Source: Anaerolineae bacterium CG2_30_57_67
Lineage (GTDB): Bacteria; Chloroflexota; Anaerolineae; Anaerolineales; Villigracilaceae
Direction of reading: 5' to 3'
DNA: 64,000 nucleotides
Assembly: GCA_001872455.1 (NCBI GenBank)
Contig: MNXJ01000003.1
Location: 1 to 64,000, forward strand
In this document: positions 8,240 to 18,200 of the stretch, piece by piece
Numbering within the stretch: position 1 is the stretch's first letter
Layout: each line of letters starts with the position of its first letter
Translations under genes and position numbers: made by a program
The notes under the pieces: model-generated
What the model was told of the DNA's origin: nothing
The model's database searches: none
What the model saw: the letters and a program-made list of their open reading frames with translations, nothing else

Positions 8240-8908
8240 CTATCGTACCGATACACCAATGCGAAAATCGCAAAATACATCGCTGCCGTGTTGTAGGCCG
8301 AACCCGGCAAGATAGTCACCGCCAGCCTTGGGGGTGCGTAAAACAACCACAATATCGCGGGTGTCGCCTGGGGGGATGGTGTAAGCCAGCTCTTGCGAAG
8401 GGCCAAATTCGTACATTTTTGTGCCTTCCACGTAGATAATTTCCAGCGCGCCCTGACGCCATTCTTTTGCGCCCACGTTTTTAATCGTCCAGACAACGTA
8501 GAGCAACTTATCGGCCTTAACTTTTTTCCAGTCGATTGGTTTTTGTCCCATCACCATGCAGGCAAAATTTCCATGCCCCTGATATTTGCCCACTTCGCCG
8601 CCGCCAACAGGTAAATCGGTTTCAGACGGGGTTGGGCTGGGTTCGGTTGTACTGCTAGGAACGGGCGTAATAGAAAAGACAGGCACTGGTGTAAATAAAG
8701 GCGTGGGCGTAAACAACGCCTGGGCGGGGCGGCGCGTCATAGTGGCCGATGGCGGCGGTGTATTGGTCGGGAGCGCCGCAATCGTTGCCGCCACCATGGT
8801 CTCCATTGCTACTTGTGGGTCATCAATGGTAACGACAGGGGCGCAGGCTGAAATCGTCAGTGCAAGGAATACCAGAAAAACGAGGAAATTTCGCAGGGGA
8901 AAAATCAC
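8240..8908 (-). CDS. NBR1-type Ig-like domain lipoprotein, copy 2
   Basis: About 222 aa from a GTG at 8908, which overlaps the previous stop as GTGA and gives a compact signal peptide ending in LALTISAC. An ATG ten codons upstream (8938) is possible but would overlap the upstream gene by 34 bp. After the lipobox come DPQVAMETMVAATIAALPT, a Pro/Thr/Ser linker and the Ig-like domain (LLYVVWTIKNVGAKEW, PPGDTRDIVVVLRTP, GDYLAGFGLQHG). It has two Cys in the mature domain (FACMV, FCDFRIGV), shared with its neighbours, and these may form a disulfide. It sits in the middle of the four-paralogue operon. Confidence 0.83.
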   Translation of the reverse strand: MIFPLRNFLVFLVFLALTISACAPVVTIDDPQVAMETMVAATIAALPTNTPPPSATMTRRPAQALFTPTPLFTPVPVFSITPVPSSTTEPSPTPSETDLPVGGGEVGKYQGHGNFACMVMGQKPIDWKKVKADKLLYVVWTIKNVGAKEWRQGALEIIYVEGTKMYEFGPSQELAYTIPPGDTRDIVVVLRTPKAGGDYLAGFGLQHGSDVFCDFRIGVSVR

Positions 8909-9558
8909 TTGATATTGACCTGAAAAGAAAATTCGCAAAACGAGTCGCGCCCGCGCATCAGCGCCCAGCGAGAGACATATTGGTTAATTTGTGTGGGCAA
9001 AATAAAGGTGAGCATAATGACACCGGTTTCGCCCGCGAGAATAGGCGCAGAAAGCTCGGGGGTCGTGCCTTTGGCAACCATGCGCTCGCCGCCACGAAAT
9101 TCAAGGCGCACTTCCTGATTGTTCCAATCCTTGACGCCCACATTTTTAATTTCCCAAACCACGGTCAACAGGCGTCCTGATGGAGGATAAATTTTCCAGT
9201 CTTCTGGAACCTGGTTGGTGATTTGGCAGGAAAAATTTGGAGTTCCCTGAATATTATTGTATTCTGACCCGGCATCGGGCGTAGGCGTGCCAGATGGGAC
9301 TTCGCTGGGAACGGGTGTGAAGGACGGGAAGGGCGTAATGGATGCAAAGGGGGTCTGTGTGGGGAGTTGTGTGGGCGGCAGGCTCGTCTCAACACCGGCA
9401 GGCTGTGAGGGCGCTGATGTACTCGTGGGCAGAGCGGCCACTGTCGCAGCAACCATCGTCTCGATAGCGGATTGCGGGTCAGCCAAAGGGGCGGCTACGG
9501 GAGCGCAGGCAGCAAAAAAAACAGCAGCCAGCCCAAGAATAGGAAAGAACTTTTTCAC
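8905..9558 (-). CDS. NBR1-type Ig-like domain lipoprotein, copy 3
   Basis: 217-aa lipoprotein with a GTG start and AAGGAG at ideal distance. The lipobox is VFFAAC, followed by DPQSAIETMVAATVAALPT, which is nearly the same as in copies 1 and 2, and a long Thr/Pro/Ser linker (about residues 48-95). The C-terminal Ig-like domain includes LLTVVWEIKNVGVKDWN, GETGVIMLTFILP and SRWALMRGRDSFCEF. The shared post-lipobox segment has no known meaning. It may be a membrane-proximal docking helix. Translation into copy 2 is coupled through a GTGA overlap. Confidence 0.85.
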   Translation of the reverse strand: MKKFFPILGLAAVFFAACAPVAAPLADPQSAIETMVAATVAALPTSTSAPSQPAGVETSLPPTQLPTQTPFASITPFPSFTPVPSEVPSGTPTPDAGSEYNNIQGTPNFSCQITNQVPEDWKIYPPSGRLLTVVWEIKNVGVKDWNNQEVRLEFRGGERMVAKGTTPELSAPILAGETGVIMLTFILPTQINQYVSRWALMRGRDSFCEFSFQVNIK

Positions 9559-9572
9559 GCCGCTCCTTATGA

Positions 9573-9608
9573 AAACGGGGAGACTCCCAGACGGGAGCCT
9601 CCCCGTTT
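9573..9608 (-). terminator. Attenuator-like hairpin between NBR1-Ig copies 4 and 3
   Basis: On the minus strand AAACGGGGAG(GC)TCCC pairs with GGGA(GTC)TCCCCGTTT, followed by only a short T-run (TTTTC) and then directly by the AAGGAG of copy 3. It looks like a partial terminator that lets some transcripts continue, which would make the first gene the most abundant. Confidence 0.5.
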
Positions 9609-9619
9609 CTCAACTTCAA

Positions 9620-10144
9620 CTACTTGACGGTGACGATGACGTAAAATTTACAGAAGACGCTGTTGCCATTGGCGAGACCCCAGTAGGCCGTGTAATAGCC
9701 GGGATTTTTGGGGCTATTCATATCTACCATCAGGGTAATTTTGCCATTGGGGGCGACGGCTTTCGTCAGGTCAAAAACATCGCCGCGAGTTTGCATCTTT
9801 GCGCCGCCGACGTACTTCAAATCGGTACCGGAGGTTTTCCAGCCGCTGGTGCCGGTGTTGCGGACGGTCCATTTGGCGTCAAAGATGTGGCGTGGCTTGA
9901 ATTTCGTCCAATCTTTGGGGCTTTGGGAAATCAGTTTGCAGGCGTAGGGCGTGCCAGCCGAGAGGGCGCTATTCCAGGCTGAGAAGTTTGCGCCAGAAAC
10001 CAGCGGCAGCCCGGCGAGCGCGGAGTCCGTCTGAACACTGACAGAGAGTGCGGGCGCAGCCTTGACCGACGAAAAGGCCGAGGCGAGAATTGCGAGGGCC
10101 GCTACGAGCGTTACCATCATTGAAAAGGGTTTGGATTGTTTCAT
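9620..10144 (-). CDS. Secreted NBR1-type Ig-like domain protein, copy 4
   Basis: 174 aa from the ATG at 10144 (AAGGAG upstream). The signal peptide is cleaved near SSVKA-AP and there is no lipobox Cys, so unlike its three neighbours this copy is probably released or held by partners. It also lacks the DPxxxIETMVAAT segment and the long Thr/Pro linker. The Ig-like domain covers nearly all of the mature chain (IFDAKWTVRNTGTSGWKTS, PNGKITLMVDMNSP, YYTAYWGLANGNSVFCKF). As the promoter-proximal gene, separated from the rest by an attenuator-like hairpin, it is likely the most highly expressed. Confidence 0.85.
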   Translation of the reverse strand: MKQSKPFSMMVTLVAALAILASAFSSVKAAPALSVSVQTDSALAGLPLVSGANFSAWNSALSAGTPYACKLISQSPKDWTKFKPRHIFDAKWTVRNTGTSGWKTSGTDLKYVGGAKMQTRGDVFDLTKAVAPNGKITLMVDMNSPKNPGYYTAYWGLANGNSVFCKFYVIVTVK

Positions 10145-10163
10145 GGTTTTCTCCTTCGGTATC

Positions 10164-10169
10164 ATTATA
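10164..10169 (-). promoter_or_regulatory. -10 box of the NBR1-Ig operon
   Basis: TATAAT on the minus strand, 20 nt upstream of the ATG at 10144. The AAGGAG ribosome binding site lies in the short leader. The -35 region is poorly conserved. Confidence 0.5.
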
Positions 10170-10208
10170 CACAATCAGCGGGCAGAAACCAGCCGCCAAA
10201 GGTACTTT

Positions 10209-11534
<1,326 letters not shown>

Positions 11535-11546
11535 GGGAAATCTCCG

Positions 11547-11602
11547 GGAAGTAGGAAGTAGGAAGTAGGAAGTAGGAAGTAGGAAGTAGGAAGTAGGAAG
11601 TA
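11547..11602. repeat. Heptamer array (GGAAGTA x8) in the kamA leader
   Basis: Eight perfect tandem copies of the 7-bp unit ggaagta. They lie 13 bp upstream of the kamA start codon and within its predicted 5' untranslated region. Confidence 0.9.
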
Positions 11603-11799
11603 AAGAATTTAGCCGGAGGGTCGTGGTCGGGGCGAAAAAAACCGCCAAAATAGGGGTTGGCCGGAAGGCGAAGAAACATGCCACCATTGTAAGAGAATTC
11701 CAGACGAAGGTCAATCACCCGGAAAACGGGTAGAATTGAGGGGGATGCAGGGAAATAGCCAAGGAGAGAAGGAGAGCAGTGAAACAGGTAAAGCGCAGG
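11603..11799. other. Divergent spacer between kamA and the arginase gene
   Basis: No gene is seen. The stretch holds the kamA promoter (described separately) and a weak plus-strand TAGAAT at 11731-11736 that could serve the arginase gene. It is flanked on each side by a 7-bp repeat array. Confidence 0.5.
11686..11714 (-). promoter_or_regulatory. Sigma70-type promoter of kamA
   Basis: On the minus strand TTGACC, a 17-nt spacer and TACAAT. Transcription would start near 11679, giving a leader of about 145 nt that contains the GGAAGTA array. Confidence 0.65.
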
Positions 11800-11855
11800 C
11801 AACTGGCAACTGATAACTGACAACCAACAACTGGCAACCAACAACTGACAACCGG
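11800..11855. repeat. Heptamer array (CAACTGR) abutting the arginase ribosome binding site
   Basis: Eight 7-bp units (caactgg, caactga, taactga, caaccaa, caactgg, caaccaa, caactga, caaccgg). The last unit supplies GG of the GGAG Shine-Dalgarno located just before the ATG at 11863. Confidence 0.8.
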
Positions 11856-11862
11856 AGAACTT

Positions 11863-12768
11863 ATGACAATCGAAGGAACACACGGCCATTGGGGCGATTT
11901 GCTCAAAGCAGGGCTAACGCCGCAGGAAGCCGATTTCACCGTCTTTGGCGTACCGTTTGACGGCCTGGCAAGCGCCCGCCAGGGAGCAGCGCAGGCTCCA
12001 GCCAGTATCCGCGCCTGGTCGCGGCATCTCACCCCGTTCAGCGAGGACCGCACCCGCCTTTCGACGATGAGCCTGTGCGACATCGGCGATTTCTCCGTGC
12101 AGTGCCCGGAAGTGGATTTTGAAATCATCCGCGCGCGGGTGGCCGCCCTGCCCAATATTCCGATCGCCCTGGGCGGCGACCATTCCATCAGCATTCCCGT
12201 GCTGCAGGGGCAGCGCCAGCGCTTTGCCGGGAAACGTCTCGGCCTGGTTTGGGTGGATGCGCACCCCGATTTGTGCGATGAATTCGACGGCTCGCGCCTT
12301 TCGCACGCCTGCGTCCTGCGCCGCGCGCTGGAAGCGGGCATCGAACAAAGCGATGTCTGCCTGGTCGGCCTGCGCTCATGGGAAGAACAGGAACTTGACC
12401 TGGTGGAAAATGGCCGTCTGAACATTTACGCCGCCGAACAAGTCGCCGAGCGCGGCATGAAGTGGGTCGCCAACGATGTGCGCCGCCTGCTGACCAAATG
12501 CGACGCCATTCACATCTCCTTCGACATTGACGCGCTCGACCCTTCCGCCGCCCCCGGCACCGGCATCCCCGATTTCGGCGGGCTGACCATGCGCGAGGCG
12601 CTGATTCTGCTCAAAAGCCTGCAAGGGCTGAAACTAGCCGGGCTGGACGTGGTGGAAGTTGCCCCGCCGCTGGACGCTTCCAATGCCACCGTCTTCGCCG
12701 CGCTAAAAATCATCATGGAATTTATTGGGCTGATTGCCCGCGAAAAACAGCTGAAAGGCAATCGATGA
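11863..12768 (+). CDS. Arginase/agmatinase family (ureohydrolase)
   Basis: 301-aa binuclear manganese hydrolase that releases urea from a guanidino substrate. Metal-binding motifs are present: GGDHS, DAHPD and SFDIDALDP, with the family signature running into AAPGTGIPDFGG. The N-terminal VFGVPFDGLASARQGAAQAP resembles agmatinase (SpeB) rather than eukaryotic arginase. Agmatinase would yield putrescine, but guanidinobutyrase or proclavaminate-type relatives cannot be separated by eye. The stop overlaps the GNAT start (ATGA), so the two are coupled, with the phosphatase gene next. Confidence 0.9.
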   Translation: MTIEGTHGHWGDLLKAGLTPQEADFTVFGVPFDGLASARQGAAQAPASIRAWSRHLTPFSEDRTRLSTMSLCDIGDFSVQCPEVDFEIIRARVAALPNIPIALGGDHSISIPVLQGQRQRFAGKRLGLVWVDAHPDLCDEFDGSRLSHACVLRRALEAGIEQSDVCLVGLRSWEEQELDLVENGRLNIYAAEQVAERGMKWVANDVRRLLTKCDAIHISFDIDALDPSAAPGTGIPDFGGLTMREALILLKSLQGLKLAGLDVVEVAPPLDASNATVFAALKIIMEFIGLIAREKQLKGNR

Positions 12769-13043
12769 GCGACCTGCCAATTATCCACAACCCTAAAAAC
12801 TCACGCTTTGAACTGACATTGGAAGGCCATACGGCAGTTCTTGAATACACGCAAAACGCTGAAAAAATGATTTTCACCCACACAGGCGTCCCCGCCGAAT
12901 TAGGCGGGCGCGGCCTGGGCGGGGCGCTCGCGCGCGCCGGGCTGGAATTTGCCCGCGCAGAAGGCAAGAAAGTCGTCCCCCTGTGCAGTTTCGTGGCCGG
13001 GTACCTCGCCAAACATCCCGAATACGCCGACCTGGTGGCCTGA
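12765..13043 (+). CDS. Small GNAT-like N-acetyltransferase (YjdJ type)
   Basis: 92-aa protein of the short GNAT group. It has an N-terminal beta part (SRFELTLEGHTAVLEYTQN), an acetyl-CoA loop-like GGRGLGGALARAGLEFARAE and the group-typical VVPLCSFVAGYLAKHPEY near the C-terminus. Substrates of this family are unknown. Its start overlaps the arginase stop, and the next gene starts directly after its stop (TGA-ATG), so all three genes form one translationally coupled unit. Confidence 0.88.
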   Translation: MSDLPIIHNPKNSRFELTLEGHTAVLEYTQNAEKMIFTHTGVPAELGGRGLGGALARAGLEFARAEGKKVVPLCSFVAGYLAKHPEYADLVA

Positions 13044-13511
13044 ATGCCTTTTCTGCTGTTTGTCTGCACCGCCAATTTAATTCGCTCGCCGCTGGCGCAG
13101 GCTGCCGCCCAAAAGGTGATTAATGAGCGCGGCCTGACGGCGCAGTACCGCATCGAAAGCGCCGGAACCTGGGCGCAGGACGGCAGAGAAATTCTGCCGC
13201 AAACCTTGGCCGCTGCCCAAAAGTTCGACCTGCCGGGGTTGGAAAATCACCGCTCGCGCGAAATCAGCGCCGACCTGCTGCGCCAGGCCGACCAGGTGAT
13301 TGTGATGACCCAAAATCAGCGCGAGGCCATTCTGGCAGAATTTCCCTGGGCCGGCGACAAACTACTGCTGATGAGCGCATGGGGCGGCGACGGCATGTAC
13401 GACATCCCCGACCCGTCGCTGGGCGCAATCAGCATGGACGATGCCGCCCGCCTGATTGTGGCGCTGGCGCAAAAGAGCGGGACAAAACCCTGGGGAAAGC
13501 CAAAGCCCTAA
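13044..13511 (+). CDS. Low-molecular-weight protein tyrosine phosphatase-like protein
   Basis: 155 aa. The P-loop is at the very N-terminus, VCTANLIRSP (C-X5-R-S), with the general acid Asp in DIPDPSLGA near residue 117. This is the LMW-PTP/arsenate reductase fold. The loop lacks the usual Gly (CxGNxCRS becomes CTANLIRS), as also seen in divergent family members, so the substrate may differ from phosphotyrosine. It starts directly after the GNAT stop without its own ribosome binding site. Confidence 0.85.
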   Translation: MPFLLFVCTANLIRSPLAQAAAQKVINERGLTAQYRIESAGTWAQDGREILPQTLAAAQKFDLPGLENHRSREISADLLRQADQVIVMTQNQREAILAEFPWAGDKLLLMSAWGGDGMYDIPDPSLGAISMDDAARLIVALAQKSGTKPWGKPKP

Positions 13512-13561
13512 TGCAATTCCGCGAATAGGCGAATGATGCGAGTTTTCTAAAAACATTCGTG

Positions 13562-13683
13562 ACTCCACTGCAAAAAGGCTCTTAACCACAAAGGACACAA
13601 AGTACACGAAGGTTAAGAGATGAAAGAATTTTTCTTTATGTTCCTTCGCAACCTTCGTGTTTGACGAGTTTTTGCAGCCGAGT
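13562..13683. mobile_element. 122-bp MITE-like element with 8-bp flanking repeats
   Basis: Imperfect terminal inverted repeats ACTC(CA)CTGCAAAAA (13562-13576) and its complement (13669-13683) are flanked by direct CATTCGTG copies (13554-13561 and 13684-13691). Inside are further pairs: ctcttaacc/ggttaagag (13579-13587, 13611-13619) and acacgaaggtt/aaccttcgtgt (13605-13615, 13650-13660). The AACCACAAAGGACACAAAG core resembles dispersed repeats I recall from other environmental bacterial genomes. It lies between two convergent genes and has no coding capacity. Confidence 0.55.
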
Positions 13684-13719
13684 CATTCGTGAAGTTCGCT
13701 CAGATGATACGAACCCCGC

Positions 13720-15198
13720 TTACGAAAACATCACCGTTGGCAAAAAACGTGGCGACTGGCGAACCTGTGCCGCCTGCTCAAAAGCGTAGGCGTAGCCAAG
13801 TAGTTTGGCCTCCGTCCAGGCCGCGCCAAAAAACGACAGGCCAAGCGGCAAGCCAAAGAGGAAACCCATCGGCACGGTGATGTGCGGGTAACCCGCCACC
13901 GCCGCCGCACTGGAAAACCCACCGCCGGGAAACTGGTCGCCATGCACAGGGTCAATCATCCAGGCCGCCGGGTTGGTCGGGGCAATCAGCGCATCGAGGC
14001 GCTGCGCCGCCATCAGCGCGTCAATCCCCTCGCGCGAAAGCCGCCGCGCCTGCTCCAGCGCCCAGGCGTAGCGCGGCGACTTCAGCCCACGCTTTTTTTC
14101 AGCCTGAAGCATACGCTCCTGCCCAAAAAACGGCATGATTTTTTCGCGTTCTTTTTCGTTATACGCAGTAATTTCGGCCAGCGAGCGGCGCGGCGCGGCG
14201 GGATGCGCCGCCAGGTAAGCGTTCAGATCAGCCCTGAACTCGTAGAGCAGCACTTCCAATTCGCTTTTGGCGTATTTGGATTCGTTTGCGAGGTTGGCCG
14301 GGTCAACAACTTCCGCGCCAAGCGCGCGCAGGATCTCCAACGCGCGCTCGAAGACTTGCGCCGCGCGCGCATCAGCGCCGAGGAAATTGCGACAAACCCC
14401 GATTCTGGCCCCGATTAATGCGGCGGGGTTCAGGCTGGCAGAGTAATCCACCCCAGCGCAAATCGCCGCTGTGGCCGGGTCGGCGGAATCGGGGGCGGCC
14501 AACGCGCCGAGCAGGATGGCCGCCTCGGTCACGGTGCGCGTCATCGGCCCGGCGGTGTCCTGGCTGTGGGCCAGGGGAATGATTCCGCTGCGGGAAATCA
14601 GCCCCAGGCTGGGTTTGAGTCCCACAATTCCGTTGATGCCCGCCGGGCAGGTAATCGAACCGTCGGTTTCGGTGCCGATGGCGGCGGCGCAGAAATTGGC
14701 GGCGACCGCCACCGCCGAGCCGGAGGACGAGCCGCAGGGTGTGCGGTCGAGGGCGTAGGGGTTGCGGGTTTGCCCGCCGCGGCTGCTCCAGCCGCTGGAG
14801 GAGTGCGTGGAGCGGAAATTGGCCCATTCGCTCAGGTTGGTTTTGCCAAAAATGAGCGCACCCGCCGCGCGCAGTTTTTCCACCAGGAAAGCGTCGCGCC
14901 CGGCCAGGTGACCGGCCAGCGCCAGCGAACCGGCGGTGGTTTGCATTTTGTCGCCGGTATCAATGTTTTCTTTGAGCAAAATCGGGATGCCGTGCAGGGG
15001 GCCGCGCAGATTTCCGGCGGCGCGCTCGGCGTCGAGGGAATCGGCCAGCGGCAGCGCGTCGGGGTTGATTTCAACGACGGCGCGGGTCAGCCCGTCCAGC
15101 TGGCGGATGCGCTCGAGGTAGGATTCGGTCAGTTGGCGGGCGGTCAATTGCCCGGCGCTCATCTGCGCCTGCAGCTCGGGGATGGAAAGTTCTTGCAT
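13720..15198 (-). CDS. Amidase signature family hydrolase
   Basis: 492 aa from the ATG at 15198 (MQELSIPELQAQ). The open frame extends upstream only as antisense of the pullulanase gene. It has the Ser-cisSer-Lys triad: the Lys in ILLKENIDTGD and the two Ser in TPCGSSSGSAVAVAA and ETDGSITCPAG. The glycine-serine-rich core is complete. Members hydrolyse amides, for example fatty acid, peptide or Glu-tRNA amides. As a single gene without gatB/gatC nearby it is not likely GatA. No signal peptide is visible. It follows the pullulanase gene by 16 bp and is probably in the same transcript. Confidence 0.9.
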   Translation of the reverse strand: MQELSIPELQAQMSAGQLTARQLTESYLERIRQLDGLTRAVVEINPDALPLADSLDAERAAGNLRGPLHGIPILLKENIDTGDKMQTTAGSLALAGHLAGRDAFLVEKLRAAGALIFGKTNLSEWANFRSTHSSSGWSSRGGQTRNPYALDRTPCGSSSGSAVAVAANFCAAAIGTETDGSITCPAGINGIVGLKPSLGLISRSGIIPLAHSQDTAGPMTRTVTEAAILLGALAAPDSADPATAAICAGVDYSASLNPAALIGARIGVCRNFLGADARAAQVFERALEILRALGAEVVDPANLANESKYAKSELEVLLYEFRADLNAYLAAHPAAPRRSLAEITAYNEKEREKIMPFFGQERMLQAEKKRGLKSPRYAWALEQARRLSREGIDALMAAQRLDALIAPTNPAAWMIDPVHGDQFPGGGFSSAAAVAGYPHITVPMGFLFGLPLGLSFFGAAWTEAKLLGYAYAFEQAAQVRQSPRFLPTVMFS

Positions 15199-15214
15199 GG
15201 ATAGTCCTTGGGGC

Positions 15215-18200
15215 TTATGCGCGGAGTTTGAGCGCCCAAACTGCGGCGAAGAGGCCAGCCAGCAGCGCCAGCGCCGTCCAGAGCGGGTTAAGCGGCGGAG
15301 TTTTCGGCAGCACAAAGACGGCGGTCGTGCGCCCCGGCATGCTGAATTTTCCGCTGGCGCTGTCGAAATCGGCGCGCCGGACGGCTTCATCCGCCGAGGC
15401 GGCCTGAACGGGGTGCAGTTCAAATTTTTTCCCGGCCAGTTCGGCGGCAGTGAAAGTGACCGGTTCGGGGTTGGCGTTGAACAGGACGATAATTTCCGCA
15501 AAGTTGGGGTCAAGGTTGGCCGGGTCGCTCAGGCGCATCACAATCAGGCCGGGAGTTTGCTGCGGCCCGCTGTTAAGGAAACTGAGCGACTGCTGCACCT
15601 GTTCGGCGGTTTGCAGGCGGAAAAGCGGCGAACTTTTGCGAATTTTCAGGTTTTCCTGAAAAACCGCGGCGGCGAAACTGATTTCGGGCTTGCCCGCTTT
15701 CAGGGCCGGGTTCGCCAGCAGCGGGCGGAAGATGTCCCATTTGTCGCGGCCCTCGCCGGGCAGGCCAACGCCCCAGTTGTTGGTTTCCATCGTCCAGTCG
15801 AGTTTGTTGAACCAGTCGCCCGAATTGTACGAGTTACGGTCAAGCGATTTCGAGCGCAACAGATCGTCTCCCGCGTGGAAAAATGGCACGCCCTGGCTGA
15901 ACGTCACCAGGCTGAGCGCCAGATTATTCATCCGCACCCGCTCTTGCAGGCTGGCGTTTTCCGGCGCTTTGAGTTGAATCGCGTCCCACAGGGTTTCGTT
16001 GTCGTGGGCGCTGACATAGACGATGTTTTCCTGCGGGTCGAGGGTGTAGCCCGCCGCCGAGCCGTTGTACAGCACCAGCCGCGCTGGAACGGTATCGCCA
16101 TTGGCGCGAGTCAGCGAATAGTCGGCCAGGTTTCCCGCCAGGCTGATGCGAATCCAGTCACTGGTATCGAGCAGTTTGGCCTTTTGCATGTCGGCGCTGC
16201 GATTTTCCACGCCGTTGGGTTGAAAGAACAGGCCGGTGGCAAAACCCTGTTCGCGCGGGTCGCCGAAGGGGCCACCGCCGCGTACCGCATCGCGCAGGCG
16301 GTCGTTGAAGACGCCAATGCCTGTGCCGCCGATGTTTTGCTGGGTGGCGTTGACGCCGCGCGCGTTGTTGGCAACCTCGCCAAAATTCCAGCCTTCGCCG
16401 TAGATGTAAATGGACTTGCCATCCACGCCGTCTTTTTCGAGCGTCAGGGCGTCGAGCGCAGCGTGCACGGCCTGCATATCGGCCAGCATGTGATGACCCA
16501 TCAGGTCGAAGCGGAAACCGTCCACTTTATAGTCGCGCGCCCAGGTGATGACCGAATCGACCATCAATTTGCGCATCATGGCGTGTTCGCTGGCGGTATT
16601 GGAACAGCAGGTGCTGGTTTCCACCCTGCCTTCGTCGTTCAGGCGGTGGTAGTAGCCCGGCACAATTTTATCCAGCACCGACTTTTCATCCTGTCCGCTG
16701 GCGTTGGTGTGATTGTAGACCACGTCCATCACCACGCGCAGCCCGCTCTGATTGAGCGCCTGCACCATCTCGCGAAACTCGCGCGTGCGCGCCGCGCCCT
16801 GCGGGTCGGTGGCATAACTGCCCTCCGGCGTGGTGTAATGATACGGGTCATAGCCCCAGTTGAAACCGTCCGCGCCATTGATGGCGCTGACCGCGGTCAC
16901 CTGCCCGTCCGAATCGGGCGGCAGCGCGGCCAGGGTGGCTTCGTCCACCGTCTGCCAGACAGATTTATCTTCGTTGACACTGGCGATGTCGAAAACCGGC
17001 AGCAGGTGAACATGCGTCAGACCGGCGGCGGCCAGCGCGCGCAAATGTTGCATCCCGTTGGAATTTGGGACGGTGAACGCCAGGTAAGTACCACGCAGAT
17101 TCTCCGGCACGCTGGAATCTGAAATGCTGAAATCGCGGATGTGCAGCTCGTAGATGACGCTGTCTTCGGGCGCGGCCAGCGGCGGCTTGCCGGTAGCCGT
17201 CCAGCCATCAGGTTGGAGCGCCGCGTCGGCCAGGTTCACAATCTGGCTGCGCTGGCTGTTCATGGAAAGGCTGATGGAATACGGGTCGGTGACTAGGTTT
17301 TTTTCGATTTTTCCGGTGGAGGGAACGTAGACCTGGACCTGGTAAAGATAGAATTTCCCGGCCCAGGCCGGTTCGCCCACCAGAGTCCACACGCCAGAGG
17401 TTGAGTCGCGCTCCATCGGCAGAATCGCCGCCGAATCGCCGGTCGGCGCGTCGAACAGTATCAGCGAAACCGATTTCGCAGTGGGCGCCCACAGGCTCAG
17501 GCTGGGAACAGTTCCGTTGAAGGCGACGCCCAGCGTCCCATCGAAAGTGAAAAGGTCATCCAACACGCCAGGAATCTGCACGCCGGTGACATCCACCACG
17601 CTGCCATTTTCATCGCGCACAATCATGGCAATCTGCGACTGCAGAATTTCGGTCAGCGTTTCGGGGCTTTGCTGCGGCACGCGGAAGGCGGTGAAGGCGG
17701 CCAACTGCGGAAATTTGGCCTTGATTTCGGCATCCGCGCCCGCTTTGAGATACTCCAGCGGAATTTCGCTGCCGCCGCTGACGCCGTCTGCCGTCAGAGC
17801 GAGCGCGGCTTCGGGCGAGTAGAAAAGCGAGTAGGTGTATTTGGGCGAGCCAACGGTGTTCCACAAAACCAAATCACGGCGCGCCCAGTGGGCTTTTTGT
17901 TTGGCGAGGTTGCCGCGCGGCGCACCATCGGTGCTGAGGGTAAATTCGTTTTTCACAGGGTCATATCCAAAGTAGATTTCGTCACCGTCTTTTTTAACGG
18001 TGAAGGATTGCGATTGAACCAGCAGGCTGGCGGAATCTTCGTTTTTCGCCACGCCCACCGCATACGTTCCGGCCTTGAGGGCGCGGGTGGCAAACGTGAA
18101 CAGGCCGTCGCCATCCGGGTCTTGCAGCCAGGCGCGCAGGCAGGTTGGGTCGTTGTTGGCGGCGCAGCCCAGCGCCTGTTGAAAGTCGCCGACGGCGGTA

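Noticed and set aside
15182..17122. 646-codon plus-strand open frame
   Set aside because: Antisense of the pullulanase gene; no start context and no motifs.
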